In this document: positions 15,819 through 24,601 of the stretch, in pieces | Layout of the letters: each line of letters opens with the position of its first letter | Position numbering within the stretch: the stretch's first letter is position 1 | NCBI RefSeq assembly: GCF_030651495.1 | Contig: NZ_JAUSFI010000078.1 | Location: 1-36,742 of the forward strand | Reading direction: 5' to 3' | Length of the DNA: 36,742 nucleotides | Origin: Undibacterium sp. | GTDB lineage: Bacteria > Pseudomonadota > Gammaproteobacteria > Burkholderiales > Burkholderiaceae_D | Notes under the pieces: model-generated | What the model saw: the letters and a program-made list of their open reading frames with translations, nothing else | What the model was told of the DNA's origin: nothing | The model's database searches: none | Program-made: the position numbers and the translations under genes

Positions 15819-16721
15819 TTAAAGCGCCAAGCCCCAGCCTTGTTTTAAGATGGTAAATGCGGCGGCGATCATGGCTTCATTTTTGCGCTTTTCCAGTGTG
15901 ATGAAGCTCAGTTCGGTAGAAAGGCTCACCGCGTCGGCGATGACCAGGCCGTGCGCATGCGCCTCGCGAATCGCAATCGCATCGCGCAGCAGCGTCAGGC
16001 CGACACCGGACTTGACCAGATCGAGCATCGAGGGTTCCTGATCGACCAGTGCCACTTTATTTGGCATCGTGGGCAGGATATGGTGCTCGGCAAAGACTTT
16101 GCTGAGCAGGCGGTTGTGCGCCGATTCTGGCGGCGTCCAGATCCAGGGTAATTGTGCCAGCGCGGCCCAGTCTTTGCCGATAACACGGTTTTTCCAGCCA
16201 CTGGGGGCGACGACACGATACGTAAAATGGGTCAGCGTCAGGGTGTAAATCGGGTTTTTCACGTCATCGGGGGGCAGACCCAGATAAAAACCGACATCGA
16301 GTGTGCCATTGCGGATTTGTTGCAAGACCGATCCCGACATGCCTTGCTGTAAGCGCGTCGATAGCTGTGGATAAGTTTCCATCAGGCGTTTCAAAAAACC
16401 GCCGAGCCGGGTAAACTCAGGATCAAGAATCGTGCCGATAGAGAGTTCGCCGGATAAGGTCTGATGCAGCGAATCCGCCGCTTGTTTGAATTCAGCCATA
16501 CTGGCGAGTACCCGTTCAGCATGGTGTAAGAGTTTCGCGCCATCATTGGTCAGTGACATGCCGCTGGCACTGCGGCTGAACAAAGTTAAATTCAGCGAGG
16601 TTTGTAAAGATTTGATTTGCAGGCTCACCGCCGGTTGGGTGACATGCAGGCGCTCGGCGGCGCGGGTCAGGTTGCCTTCTCTGGCGACAGTAACAAAGGC
16701 TTTCAGCTGGATGATGTCCAT
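15819..16721 (-). CDS. LysR-family transcriptional regulator, divergent from mmsA
   Basis: The winged helix-turn-helix at residues 1-60 contains NLTRAAERLHVTQPAVSLQIKSL, and a LysR substrate-binding domain follows to residue 300. The frame opens with a TTG at 16730, but AAGGA sits the right distance (10 bases) from the ATG at 16721, so I use the latter. It is divergently transcribed from mmsA with about 100 bases between, the usual layout when a LysR protein controls its neighbour. The effector is unknown. Confidence 0.92.
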   Translation of the reverse strand: MDIIQLKAFVTVAREGNLTRAAERLHVTQPAVSLQIKSLQTSLNLTLFSRSASGMSLTNDGAKLLHHAERVLASMAEFKQAADSLHQTLSGELSIGTILDPEFTRLGGFLKRLMETYPQLSTRLQQGMSGSVLQQIRNGTLDVGFYLGLPPDDVKNPIYTLTLTHFTYRVVAPSGWKNRVIGKDWAALAQLPWIWTPPESAHNRLLSKVFAEHHILPTMPNKVALVDQEPSMLDLVKSGVGLTLLRDAIAIREAHAHGLVIADAVSLSTELSFITLEKRKNEAMIAAAFTILKQGWGLAL

Positions 16722-16823
16722 TATTAGCAATCCTTATGACAGACTTGATAATAACTCATTGGATACTCTGCGTGGTCTGGATTAATCTCTATTTACTTTT
16801 ACTCATTGCCCAAAGGTTTTCTT

Positions 16824-18317
16824 ATGTCACTGATTCAACATTACATCAACGGTGCGCCATTTTCTGCTAACGATGGTCGCCAGCAAGAGGTGTTTAATCC
16901 TGCTACCGGTGCCGTCAGTGGCAAGGTGGTGCTGGCCGATCTGGCTGAAGTCAACGCGGTCGTCGCCGCCGCCAAAGCTGCCGCACCGGCCTGGGCCGAT
17001 ACGGCACCGTTGCGCCGCGCGCGCGTGATGTTTAAGTTCAAGGAATTACTCGACCGGCATCATAAAGAGCTGGCTACGCTGATTACGCGCGAACATGGCA
17101 AGGTTTTGTCCGATGCGATGGGGGAGGTCACGCGCGGGATAGAGATCGTCGAGTTTGCCTGCGGCATACCGCAGCTGGCCAAAACGCAGTTTTCCGACAA
17201 TATCGGCGGCGGCATCGATAACTGGAACCTGCGCCAGCCGCTCGGCGTCACTGCCGGCATTACGCCGTTTAATTTTCCTTTCATGGTGCCGATGTGGATG
17301 GCACCGATCGCGATCGCCACCGGCAATACGTTTATCTTAAAACCGTCTGAACGCGATCCTTCGGTGTCGCTGCTGGTCGCCGAGCTGTTCAAGCAGGCCG
17401 GCCTGCCGGACGGCGTGTTTAATGTGTTGCAAGGCGATAAAGTCGCGGTGGATGGCTTGCTGCAACATCCCGATGTGGCAGCGATATCCTTTGTCGGTTC
17501 GACGCCGATTGCCGAATACATTTATAGTGAAGGCACGCGCCTGGGCAAGCGGGTACAGGCGCTGGGCGGTGCCAAGAACCATCTGGTGGTGATGCCGGAC
17601 GCGAATCTGGAGCAAGCCGTGGATGCGCTGATGGGGGCAGCTTACGGCTCGGCCGGTGAGCGTTGCATGGCGATCTCGGTGGCGGTGGCGGTCGGCGATG
17701 TGGCTGACAAATTAGTTGCCGCGCTGATCCCGCGCGTACAGACATTGAAGATTAAAAACGGCATGGAAGCCGATGCCGAAATGGGCCCGCTGGTCACCGC
17801 GATCCATCAAGCCAAGGTAGAAGGCTATATTGCGGATGGCGTTAAAGAAGGGGCGAGTTTGCTGGTCGATGGCCGCGGTGTGACGGTACCCGGGCATGAA
17901 GGCGGCTTCTTCCTCGGCGGCACTTTGTTTGATCATGTCAAGGAAGGCATGAAAATTCATAGGGAAGAAATTTTTGGACCGGTATTATGCGTCGTGCGCG
18001 TGCCTGATTTTGCGGCGGCGCTGGAATTGATTAACCGCCATGAGTTCGGCAACGGCGTTTCTTTATTCACCTCGGATGGCAACACCGCACGCGAGTTTTC
18101 GCGCCGGGTGCAGGTCGGGATGGTGGGGATTAATGTGCCGATTCCGGTGCCGATGGCGTGGCATAGTTTTGGCGGCTGGAAGCGCTCTTTGTTTGGCGAT
18201 GTGCATGCCTACGGCGAAGAGGGCTTGCGCTTTTACACGCGCTATAAGTCGATCATGCAGCGCTGGCCAGATAGTATTGCCAAGGGCGCCGAATTTACGA
18301 TGCCGGTAGCTAAGTGA
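16824..18317 (+). CDS. mmsA: Methylmalonate-semialdehyde dehydrogenase (CoA-acylating)
   Basis: Oxidises methylmalonate or malonate semialdehyde with NAD and CoA to propionyl- or acetyl-CoA, in valine, beta-alanine or inositol breakdown. It is an aldehyde-dehydrogenase fold protein: TPFNFP with Asn150, and the catalytic Cys281 in [16 protein letters not shown] replaces the glutamate-containing motif of ordinary aldehyde dehydrogenases, as in the MmsA class. The frame begins with a TTG at 16806, but AAAGG lies inside that extension and points to the ATG at 16824 (497 residues). No mmsB or other valine genes follow, so the pathway is uncertain. Confidence 0.93.
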   Translation: MSLIQHYINGAPFSANDGRQQEVFNPATGAVSGKVVLADLAEVNAVVAAAKAAAPAWADTAPLRRARVMFKFKELLDRHHKELATLITREHGKVLSDAMGEVTRGIEIVEFACGIPQLAKTQFSDNIGGGIDNWNLRQPLGVTAGITPFNFPFMVPMWMAPIAIATGNTFILKPSERDPSVSLLVAELFKQAGLPDGVFNVLQGDKVAVDGLLQHPDVAAISFVGSTPIAEYIYSEGTRLGKRVQALGGAKNHLVVMPDANLEQAVDALMGAAYGSAGERCMAISVAVAVGDVADKLVAALIPRVQTLKIKNGMEADAEMGPLVTAIHQAKVEGYIADGVKEGASLLVDGRGVTVPGHEGGFFLGGTLFDHVKEGMKIHREEIFGPVLCVVRVPDFAAALELINRHEFGNGVSLFTSDGNTAREFSRRVQVGMVGINVPIPVPMAWHSFGGWKRSLFGDVHAYGEEGLRFYTRYKSIMQRWPDSIAKGAEFTMPVAK

Positions 18318-18323
18318 TTTAAC

Positions 18324-18351
18324 CCCCCTCTCCTGTACGCGGGAGAGGGGG
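18324..18351. repeat. GC-rich hairpin after mmsA
   Basis: CCCCCTCTCC (18324-18333) pairs with GGGAGAGGGGG (18341-18351) with one slipped base around a loop with TGTACGC. It starts seven bases past the mmsA stop. No U-tract follows, so it is more likely an mRNA-stabilising or dispersed repeat hairpin than a classical terminator. Confidence 0.65.
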
Positions 18352-18380
18352 TGAGGCGACCAATGGGTTGCCGTCACTTT

Positions 18381-18465
18381 TGCCAATAAGTTTTGCCAAT
18401 AAGTTTTGTGAATAAGTTTTGTGAATAAGTTTGTGAATAAGTTTGTGAATAAGTTTTGTCAATAA
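18381..18465. repeat. Seven-unit 12-13-bp tandem array with four perfect DnaA boxes
   Basis: Units start at 18381, 18394, 18407, 18420, 18432, 18444 and 18457. Cores are TGCCAATAA (two), TGTGAATAA (four, at 18407, 18420, 18432 and 18444) and TGTCAATAA (one), each followed by GTT or GTTT except the last. On the minus strand TGTGAATAA is TTATTCACA, a perfect match to the DnaA box TTATNCACA. It lies in the non-coding gap between mmsA and the next gene. Confidence 0.85.
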
Positions 18466-18578
18466 ATCCGCAATTGAATGCGTTTTATAGGGAGTATCCG
18501 AATACATAGCCTGATTGCGCATATAGTTAGTGCGCAATCCATTCTTTAAACATCATACTCACCCCCAGTATATTTATC

Positions 18579-19631
18579 ATGCCCATGAAAATCACAGCGC
18601 TTTTAACTTATCCCATTATCCAGGCACCGATGGCCGGCGGCGCGACAACGCCGGAACTGGTGGCGGCGGTCTCGAATGCCGGTGGCCTGGGCTCGCTGGC
18701 CGCTCCTCTGCTGTCACCGGTGGCGATTATTGAGCAGGCCGAGCATATCCGCCGCCTGACCGATAAGCCGTTTGCGATCAACCTGTTTGTCCAGCCGCGG
18801 CCGCAGATCGATTATGCGGCGCTGGAATCGGCCAAGCACCTGTTGCAGCCGATCTGGTTTGAGTTGATGTGGGATAGCTTGCCGACGCCGACGCGCTGGT
18901 GTGAAGATTTTGAGGCGCAACTCGATGCCTTGATCATTGCGCGCCCGGCGGTGGCCAGCTTCACTTTTGATATCTTGCACGGTTGCCAGATCCAGCGCCT
19001 GCACGACGCCGGCATCCTGGTGGTGGGCACCGCGACCAATTTAGCCGAAGCGCTGGCATGGCAGACGATGGGGGCGGATGCCGTCTGTTTGCAAGGGATA
19101 GAAGCGGGCGGGCACCGCGGCACTTTCCTCGGGGCGCAACAGGATTCGACCCTGGGCGCGTTGGATTTGTTGCGCATCTGCGTCCCTTCGATCCGGATTC
19201 CCTTAATTCTTGCCGGCGGCATCATGGACGGCAAGGATATCGCGGCGGCCTTGGCGGCCGGGGCGCACATGGTACAGATGGGCACGGCGTTCCTGACGAC
19301 TAAAGAATCTGCCATTCATGCGGCGTACAAGCAGCGTCTGCTGGAAGCAACAATCGACAGCACACGCCAGACCCGCGCTTTCTCCGGGCGGCTGGCACGC
19401 GGGCTGGATAATCATTTCATGCAGGTCATGGAGGCGGTGGCTGAGCAGGTGCCGGCCTATCCGATCCAAAACGCGCTGACCGGCAGTATTCGGGCGCATG
19501 CTGCCAAGCAGAACAACACCGAGTTGATGTCAATGTGGGCCGGCCAGGGCGTACATAAGGCGCGCGATTTGAGCGTGACTGAACTGATGGCGACACTGGT
19601 CGCCGAATGGCAAGCAATCACCCCTTCCTGA
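18579..19631 (+). CDS. Nitronate monooxygenase / NAD(P)H-dependent flavin oxidoreductase family protein
   Basis: An FMN-binding TIM-barrel protein of the NMO/2-nitropropane dioxygenase family. Evidence: YPIIQAPMAGGATTPELVAAVSNAGGLGSL at the N-terminus (FMN site), ADAVCLQGIEAGGHRGTF with the likely catalytic His at about residue 182, and LILAGGIMDGKDIAAALAAGAHMVQMGTAF (phosphate binding). 350 residues. Members oxidise nitronates such as propionate 3-nitronate or act as quinone reductases; the exact substrate cannot be read. Two ATGs lie two codons apart and the first is used. The GMC oxidoreductase gene begins 12 bases downstream, so an operon is likely. Confidence 0.87.
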   Translation: MPMKITALLTYPIIQAPMAGGATTPELVAAVSNAGGLGSLAAPLLSPVAIIEQAEHIRRLTDKPFAINLFVQPRPQIDYAALESAKHLLQPIWFELMWDSLPTPTRWCEDFEAQLDALIIARPAVASFTFDILHGCQIQRLHDAGILVVGTATNLAEALAWQTMGADAVCLQGIEAGGHRGTFLGAQQDSTLGALDLLRICVPSIRIPLILAGGIMDGKDIAAALAAGAHMVQMGTAFLTTKESAIHAAYKQRLLEATIDSTRQTRAFSGRLARGLDNHFMQVMEAVAEQVPAYPIQNALTGSIRAHAAKQNNTELMSMWAGQGVHKARDLSVTELMATLVAEWQAITPS

Positions 19632-19643
19632 GAAAAGACATAC

Positions 19644-21281
19644 ATGGAATCTGCAGGTAAATTCGACTACATCATCATCGGCGCAGGCACCGCAGGTTGC
19701 CTGCTGGCGAACCGTCTGACGCAAGACAAAAACAATAACGTGCTCTTGCTGGAAGCCGGCGGCAAGGACGATTACATCTGGATACATATCCCGGTCGGCT
19801 ATCTGTACTGCATCAATAATCCGCGTACCGACTGGATGTTCCGCACCGAGGCTGAAGCGGGCCTGAACGGGCGCAGCCTGATCTATCCGCGCGGCAAGGT
19901 CCTCGGTGGCTGCTCGTCGATCAATGGCATGATTTACATGCGCGGCCAGGAGCGCGATTACAACGAGTGGGCCGGGCTGGCCGGCGATGCCAGCTGGCGC
20001 TGGGACCAAGTCTTGCCGCTGTTTAAAAAGAGCGAAGACCATCACGGCGGCAGTAGCGAATTCCATGGTACCGGCGGGGAATGGCGCGTCGAAAAACAGC
20101 GCCTGTCGTGGGAGATACTCGATGCTTTCCGTGCCGCGGCAGCGCAAGTGGGCATCCCCAACACCGATGATTTTAATCGCGGCAACAATGAAGGCTGCGG
20201 CTATTTTGACGTGAACCAAAAACGCGGTATACGCTGGAACGCTTCCAAGGCCTTTCTGAAACCTGCGGCCGGGCGCGGCAACCTCACCATCATGACCGGT
20301 TGCCAGGTAAAACGCTTGAAAATCGATCAGCAAGACGGTGCCAAACGCTGTACCGGCGTCGAGTTTATCGGTGGCGGCAAAGAGTGGATGGCCGAGGCTG
20401 TGCATGACACCATCCTGGCGGCCGGCGCGATCGGCTCCCCGGCCATCTTGCAGCAATCGGGCATCGGCAATGGCGCGCATTTAGCTTCTGCCGGCGTCGC
20501 TTTGGTGCATCAGCTGGCGGGCGTGGGCGAGAATCTGCAAGACCATTTGCAAATCCGTTCGTCGTTCAAGATCCGCGGTGCCAAAACCCTCAATACCATG
20601 GCCGGCAGCTGGTCAGGCAAGGCAAAAATCGGCCTGGAATACCTGCTCAAACGCAGCGGCCCGATGGCGATGGCACCGTCGCAACTCGGTGCCTTTACCA
20701 AGTCTGACGCGGGCCAGGCAACACCGAATCTGGAATACCACGTACAGCCCTTGTCGCTGGAAAAATTCGGCGATCCCCTGCATGAGTTTCCGGCGTTTAC
20801 CGCCAGTGTCTGCAATCTGCGCCCCAGCTCGCGCGGTCATGTGCGGATCGCCGGCAATGACCCGCTGGCGCCACCGAAGATCACGCCAAATTACCTGAGT
20901 AGCGCCGAAGACCGCAAGATTGCGGCCGCTTCGCTGACGCTGACACGCCAGATCGTGGCGGCACCGGCATTGAAAAAATATGCGCCGGAAGAGATGAAAC
21001 CCGGTGCCCAGTTCCGTACCGAGGAAGAATTGGCGCATGCCGCCGGCGACATCGGCACCACGATTTTTCACCCGGTCGGCACTTGCAAGATGGGCCGCAG
21101 CGACGATGCCAGCGCCGTCGTCGACAGCCAGTTAAGGGTTCTCGGTATCAGCGGCTTGCGGGTGGCAGACGCCTCTATCATGCCGACCATTACTTCGGGC
21201 AATACCAATTCGCCGACCGTGATGATTGCGGAGAAAGCCGCCGCTTTCATCTTGGCAGCGCGCAGCAAAATTGTGGTGTAA
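19644..21281 (+). CDS. GMC-family FAD-dependent oxidoreductase (choline-dehydrogenase-like)
   Basis: Oxidises an alcohol using FAD. The dinucleotide fold YIIIGAGTAGCLLANRL is at about residues 9-25, with GMC signature 1 around GKVLGGCSSINGMIYMRG, and signature 2 around AAGAIGSPAILQQSGIG. The C-terminal catalytic pair is the His in FHPVGTCKMG and the Asn in SGNTNSPTVMIAEKAA. 545 residues, no signal peptide. It resembles BetA/AlkJ-type enzymes, but the substrate is unknown. It is 12 bases from the upstream nitronate-monooxygenase-like gene, probably co-transcribed. Confidence 0.93.
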   Translation: MESAGKFDYIIIGAGTAGCLLANRLTQDKNNNVLLLEAGGKDDYIWIHIPVGYLYCINNPRTDWMFRTEAEAGLNGRSLIYPRGKVLGGCSSINGMIYMRGQERDYNEWAGLAGDASWRWDQVLPLFKKSEDHHGGSSEFHGTGGEWRVEKQRLSWEILDAFRAAAAQVGIPNTDDFNRGNNEGCGYFDVNQKRGIRWNASKAFLKPAAGRGNLTIMTGCQVKRLKIDQQDGAKRCTGVEFIGGGKEWMAEAVHDTILAAGAIGSPAILQQSGIGNGAHLASAGVALVHQLAGVGENLQDHLQIRSSFKIRGAKTLNTMAGSWSGKAKIGLEYLLKRSGPMAMAPSQLGAFTKSDAGQATPNLEYHVQPLSLEKFGDPLHEFPAFTASVCNLRPSSRGHVRIAGNDPLAPPKITPNYLSSAEDRKIAAASLTLTRQIVAAPALKKYAPEEMKPGAQFRTEEELAHAAGDIGTTIFHPVGTCKMGRSDDASAVVDSQLRVLGISGLRVADASIMPTITSGNTNSPTVMIAEKAAAFILAARSKIVV

Positions 21282-21421
21282 TGGCGTGCACGGGAGTGCA
21301 GTAAAAAAGAAAAATACGCGGCAAACGTAGCGGAGTCAACATGCGGTGGAAACACCTTACAGTAGTTATACCGTATTGTTGAATATCTCCTATGCTGGTT
21401 ACTATGAAAAAATAATAAGTT

Positions 21422-21523
21422 AGGAATTACGCAAAACTGCCCCAGCGTCGTTGCACTCGCCTCGCCGTACTAAAGTACTGTCTTCGGCGATACGCCTCGC
21501 TGGAACAATTTTGCGTAATTCCT
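21422..21523. mobile_element. MITE-like palindromic element, copy 2 (102 bp)
   Basis: Same length and interior as the element at 11072. Terminal inverted repeats AGGAATTACGCAAAA and TTTTGCGTAATTCCT are perfect here. The direct repeat ATAAGT flanks it at 21415-21420 and 21524-21529. It lies in the 334-bp gap between the GMC gene and the ABC transporter operon, upstream of any promoter for the latter. Confidence 0.85.
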
Positions 21524-21615
21524 ATAAGTAGTCTTCGGCAATTTGCCGACAGATTTGCCATGTTGCAAAAACAGGCAAAAATACACATAAATAGACGCTT
21601 CAACAAGGAGATCAG

Positions 21616-22389
21616 ATGGCCGAAGTCATTCTGGAGACAAAGCGCTTAACCAAAGAGTTCAAGGGCTTCACTGCCGTGAGCGATGTTAACCTGCAAGTGC
21701 AGCGTGGCCATATCCATGCGCTGATCGGCCCGAACGGGGCCGGTAAAACCACCTGTTTTAATCTGCTGACCAAATTTCTGGTGCCGACTTCGGGCCAGAT
21801 CCTGTTTAACGGGCACGATATTACGGCGGCCAAGCCGGCGCAGATTGCGCGCCAGGGGATCATCCGCTCGTTTCAGATTTCTGCCGTGTTTCCGCACCTG
21901 ACGGTGCTGGAAAACGTGCGCATCGGCTTGCAGCATCGCCTCGGCACTTCGTATCATTTCTGGAAAAGCGAAAACACGCTGAAGCGTCTCAATGACAAGG
22001 CGATGGATTTGCTGGCGCAAGTCGACCTGAGCGAGTTTGCCGATAGCGTGACGGTGGATTTGCCGTATGGCCGCAAGCGCGCACTGGAGATCGCCACCAC
22101 GCTGGCGATGGAGCCGGAGCTGATGCTGCTCGACGAGCCGACCCAGGGCATGGGGCACGAAGACGTACACCGCGTGACCGAGCTGATCAAGAAAGTCTCT
22201 GCCGGCCGCACCATCCTGATGGTGGAACACAATATGAGCGTGGTCTCCGGCATCTGCGACAAGATTTCTGTCTTGCAGCGCGGTGCCATGCTGGCCGAAG
22301 GCAGCTATCAGGAAGTGGCAAATAATCCGAAAGTGATGGAAGCGTATATGGGCACCACTGCCGGTGAGCTGGAAGGAGCGCACGCATGA
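21616..22389 (+). CDS. Branched-chain-type ABC transporter ATP-binding protein (LivG-like)
   Basis: One of two ATPases of a Liv-type importer. Walker A is GPNGAGKTT at about residues 38-46, the signature region is LPYGRKRALEIA (the usual divergent LivG form), Walker B is LMLLDEPTQGM, and the switch His is in MVEHNM. The C-terminal EVANNPKVMEAYMG tail is typical of LivG. 257 residues. AAGGAG sits upstream of the ATG (21607-21612). It overlaps the next gene by ATGA. Genes in order are LivG, LivF, binding protein, LivH and LivM types, so the transporter is complete. Confidence 0.93.
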   Translation: MAEVILETKRLTKEFKGFTAVSDVNLQVQRGHIHALIGPNGAGKTTCFNLLTKFLVPTSGQILFNGHDITAAKPAQIARQGIIRSFQISAVFPHLTVLENVRIGLQHRLGTSYHFWKSENTLKRLNDKAMDLLAQVDLSEFADSVTVDLPYGRKRALEIATTLAMEPELMLLDEPTQGMGHEDVHRVTELIKKVSAGRTILMVEHNMSVVSGICDKISVLQRGAMLAEGSYQEVANNPKVMEAYMGTTAGELEGAHA

Positions 22390-23141
22390 ATGTCCGTGAC
22401 AAAAACAGCGACAAAAACAACAACCTGCAGCCGCCTATTCCGGCGCTGGAAATCAGTCACCTGCAAGCCTGGTATGGCGAATCGCATATCTTGCATGACG
22501 TGAATCTGGTGGTGAATCAGGGCGAAGTCGTGACCTTGCTGGGGCGTAACGGTGCCGGACGGACCACCACCATGCGCGCCATTATGGGCTTGACCGGTGC
22601 CCGCAAGGGTTCCATCAAGATCAACGGCGTGGAGGCGATTCATCTGCCCACTTATAAGGTGGCGCATCTGGGTGTCGGCTATTGCCCAGAAGAGCGCGGC
22701 ATATTCTCCTCGCTGTCGACCGAAGAAAATCTGCTGTTGCCGCCATCGGTCTCTAGCAGCCACAAGGGCATGTCGGTAGACGAAATTTATGCCATGTTTC
22801 CGAATCTGGCCGAGCGCAAGAACAGCCAGGGCACGCGCCTGTCGGGCGGCGAGCAGCAAATGCTGGCGGTCGCGCGCATCTTGCGTACCGGTGCCCGCCT
22901 GCTGCTGCTCGATGAGATTTCTGAAGGCCTGGCGCCGGTGATCGTGCAAGCGCTGGCGCGCATGATCACGACGCTGAAAGCCAAGGGCTACACCATCATC
23001 ATGGTGGAGCAGAATTTCCGCTTTGCGGCACCCTTGGCCGACCGGTTTTATGTCATGGAACACGGGCAAATTGTCGAAACCTTTGCTGCCGCAGAACTAA
23101 ATGAAAAAATGTCAGTATTGAATGAATTGCTCGGTGTGTGA
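22386..23141 (+). CDS. Branched-chain-type ABC transporter ATP-binding protein (LivF-like)
   Basis: The second ATPase of the importer. Walker A reads GRNGAGRTTT at about residues 54-63, with Arg where the invariant Lys is expected (codon CGG). The signature is RLSGGEQQMLAVARIL, Walker B LLLLDEISEGLAPVI, and the switch His is replaced in context by MVEQNF, as is usual in LivF. 251 residues, with an Asn/Lys-rich N-terminal extension of about 20 residues. It overlaps the LivG-like gene by four bases, implying coupled translation. Confidence 0.92.
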   Translation: MNVRDKNSDKNNNLQPPIPALEISHLQAWYGESHILHDVNLVVNQGEVVTLLGRNGAGRTTTMRAIMGLTGARKGSIKINGVEAIHLPTYKVAHLGVGYCPEERGIFSSLSTEENLLLPPSVSSSHKGMSVDEIYAMFPNLAERKNSQGTRLSGGEQQMLAVARILRTGARLLLLDEISEGLAPVIVQALARMITTLKAKGYTIIMVEQNFRFAAPLADRFYVMEHGQIVETFAAAELNEKMSVLNELLGV

Positions 23142-23255
23142 AATAGCGTGAGTGATCTGTAGAACGGCGAGTGGTTTTGATCGCCCTTTGTTAGGCAGTG
23201 TTAGGCAGTAGGTGTACCGCAGGTTCTTATCAATAATAACGATTGGAGAAGACAC

Positions 23256-24467
23256 ATGAAAACAACATTAAAAGTAGCAGCGATCGCCGTTTCCGCCGCT
23301 CTGGCTGGTTTTGCCACGGCCGCATCGGCCCAGGTTTCTGGCGAGGTAGTCAAGATCGGTTTTATCACGGACGTATCCGGCCTGTATTCGGATATCGACG
23401 GCCAGGGCGGGGTCGAAGCCATCAAGATGGCAATCGCTGATTTTGGCGGTACGGTCTTGGGTAAAAAGATTGAGCTGGTCACCGCCGATCACCAGAATAA
23501 ACCGGACATCGCCGCCAGCAAGGCGCGTGAGTGGTTTGACCGCGATGGCGTCGACATGCTGCTGGGCGGCACCAATTCCGGCACCAGTCTGGCGATGTCG
23601 AAAGTCGCGCTGGAAAAGAAAAAACCCTTTATCGCCATCGGTGCCGGCACTGCCCGCCTGACCAATGAAGAATGTACGCCGTTCACCATTCACTACGCCT
23701 ACGATACCGTAGCGCTGGCCAAAGGTACCGGTGCCGCCGTGGTCAAGCAGGGCGGCAAGAGCTGGTATTTCCTGACGGCCGATTATGCTTTTGGCGCCTC
23801 GCTGGAAAGTGATACCAGCAATGTCGTGAAAGCGTCCGGCGGTAGCGTGGTCGGGGCGGTCAAGCATCCTTTGTCGGCGTCTGATTTTTCTTCTTTCCTG
23901 TTGCAGGCACAAGCGTCCAAGGCACAGATCCTGGGCCTGGCCAATGCCGGCGGCGACACCATCAACGCGATTAAAGCTGCGAATGAATTTGGCATTACCA
24001 AAACCATGAAGCTGGCCGGCTTGCTGATGTTTATCAATGACGTCCATTCGCTGACCTTGAAGCTGACTCATGGCATGTACCTGACCGATAACTGGTACTG
24101 GGATCAGAATGAAGAGACACGTGCCTGGGCGCGGCGTTATTTCGGCAAGATGAAAAAAATGCCATCGAGCCTGCAGGCGGCAGATTACTCGGCCACCACG
24201 CAGTATCTGAACGCGGTGAAAGCGGCCGGCAGCGACGATACCGAGAAAGTGCTGGCCAAATTACGCAGCACAAAAATCAACGACATGTACGCCAAAAACG
24301 GCATGATACGCGGCGATGGCAGCATGATCCATGACATGTACCTGATGCAGGTAAAAGAGCCGGCCGAAGCCAAATACCCTTGGGATTACTACAAAGTCGT
24401 CCAGACTATTCCTGGCGATCAGGCGTTTACCACCAAGGCTGAGAGCAAGTGTTCTCTCTGGAAATAA
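23256..24467 (+). CDS. ABC transporter substrate-binding protein (type I periplasmic, Liv family)
   Basis: Captures the ligand in the periplasm for the Liv-type transporter. A signal peptide spans residues 1-26 (MKTTLKVAAIAVSAALAGFA, then TAASAQ). The mature part begins VKIGFITDVSGLYSDIDGQG, the classic opening of type I binding proteins, and continues through MLLGGTNSGTSLAMSKVA and YFLTADYAFGASLESD. 403 residues. GGAG sits 11 bases before the ATG. The ligand cannot be deduced; relatives bind branched-chain amino acids, amides or aromatic acids. Confidence 0.92.
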   Translation: MKTTLKVAAIAVSAALAGFATAASAQVSGEVVKIGFITDVSGLYSDIDGQGGVEAIKMAIADFGGTVLGKKIELVTADHQNKPDIAASKAREWFDRDGVDMLLGGTNSGTSLAMSKVALEKKKPFIAIGAGTARLTNEECTPFTIHYAYDTVALAKGTGAAVVKQGGKSWYFLTADYAFGASLESDTSNVVKASGGSVVGAVKHPLSASDFSSFLLQAQASKAQILGLANAGGDTINAIKAANEFGITKTMKLAGLLMFINDVHSLTLKLTHGMYLTDNWYWDQNEETRAWARRYFGKMKKMPSSLQAADYSATTQYLNAVKAAGSDDTEKVLAKLRSTKINDMYAKNGMIRGDGSMIHDMYLMQVKEPAEAKYPWDYYKVVQTIPGDQAFTTKAESKCSLWK

Positions 24468-24524
24468 GTTTTCCTGAGTTGCCATAAACACGGAACACGG
24501 CTCACGGAATACTGAGCACTGACT

Positions 24525-24554
24525 GACATGCTTCATCAAAAGATGCGGCATGTC
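24525..24554 (+). promoter_or_regulatory. Hairpin between binding-protein and permease genes
   Basis: GACATGC (24525-24531) pairs with GCATGTC (24548-24554), with partial inner pairing of CATC with GATG around AAAA. ATTTCTTC follows. It can protect the 3' end of the abundant binding-protein mRNA or partly attenuate the permease genes. Confidence 0.5.
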
Positions 24555-24601
24555 ATTTCTTCTATCCCTCACCCTTTATCGGGTACTTATTGACGAGCGC
24601 C

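Noticed and set aside
16366..16374. Single perfect DnaA box (TGTGGATAA) in the LysR gene
   Set aside because: Isolated and within coding sequence; one box is expected by chance and has no partner or AT-rich element.
18381..18465. Array considered as CRISPR
   Set aside because: Units are 12-13 bases with no unique spacers between repeats, and no cas genes are present.
19530..20480. 316-codon leftward open frame
   Set aside because: Antisense to the GMC oxidoreductase gene and the end of its neighbour, without recognisable domains.
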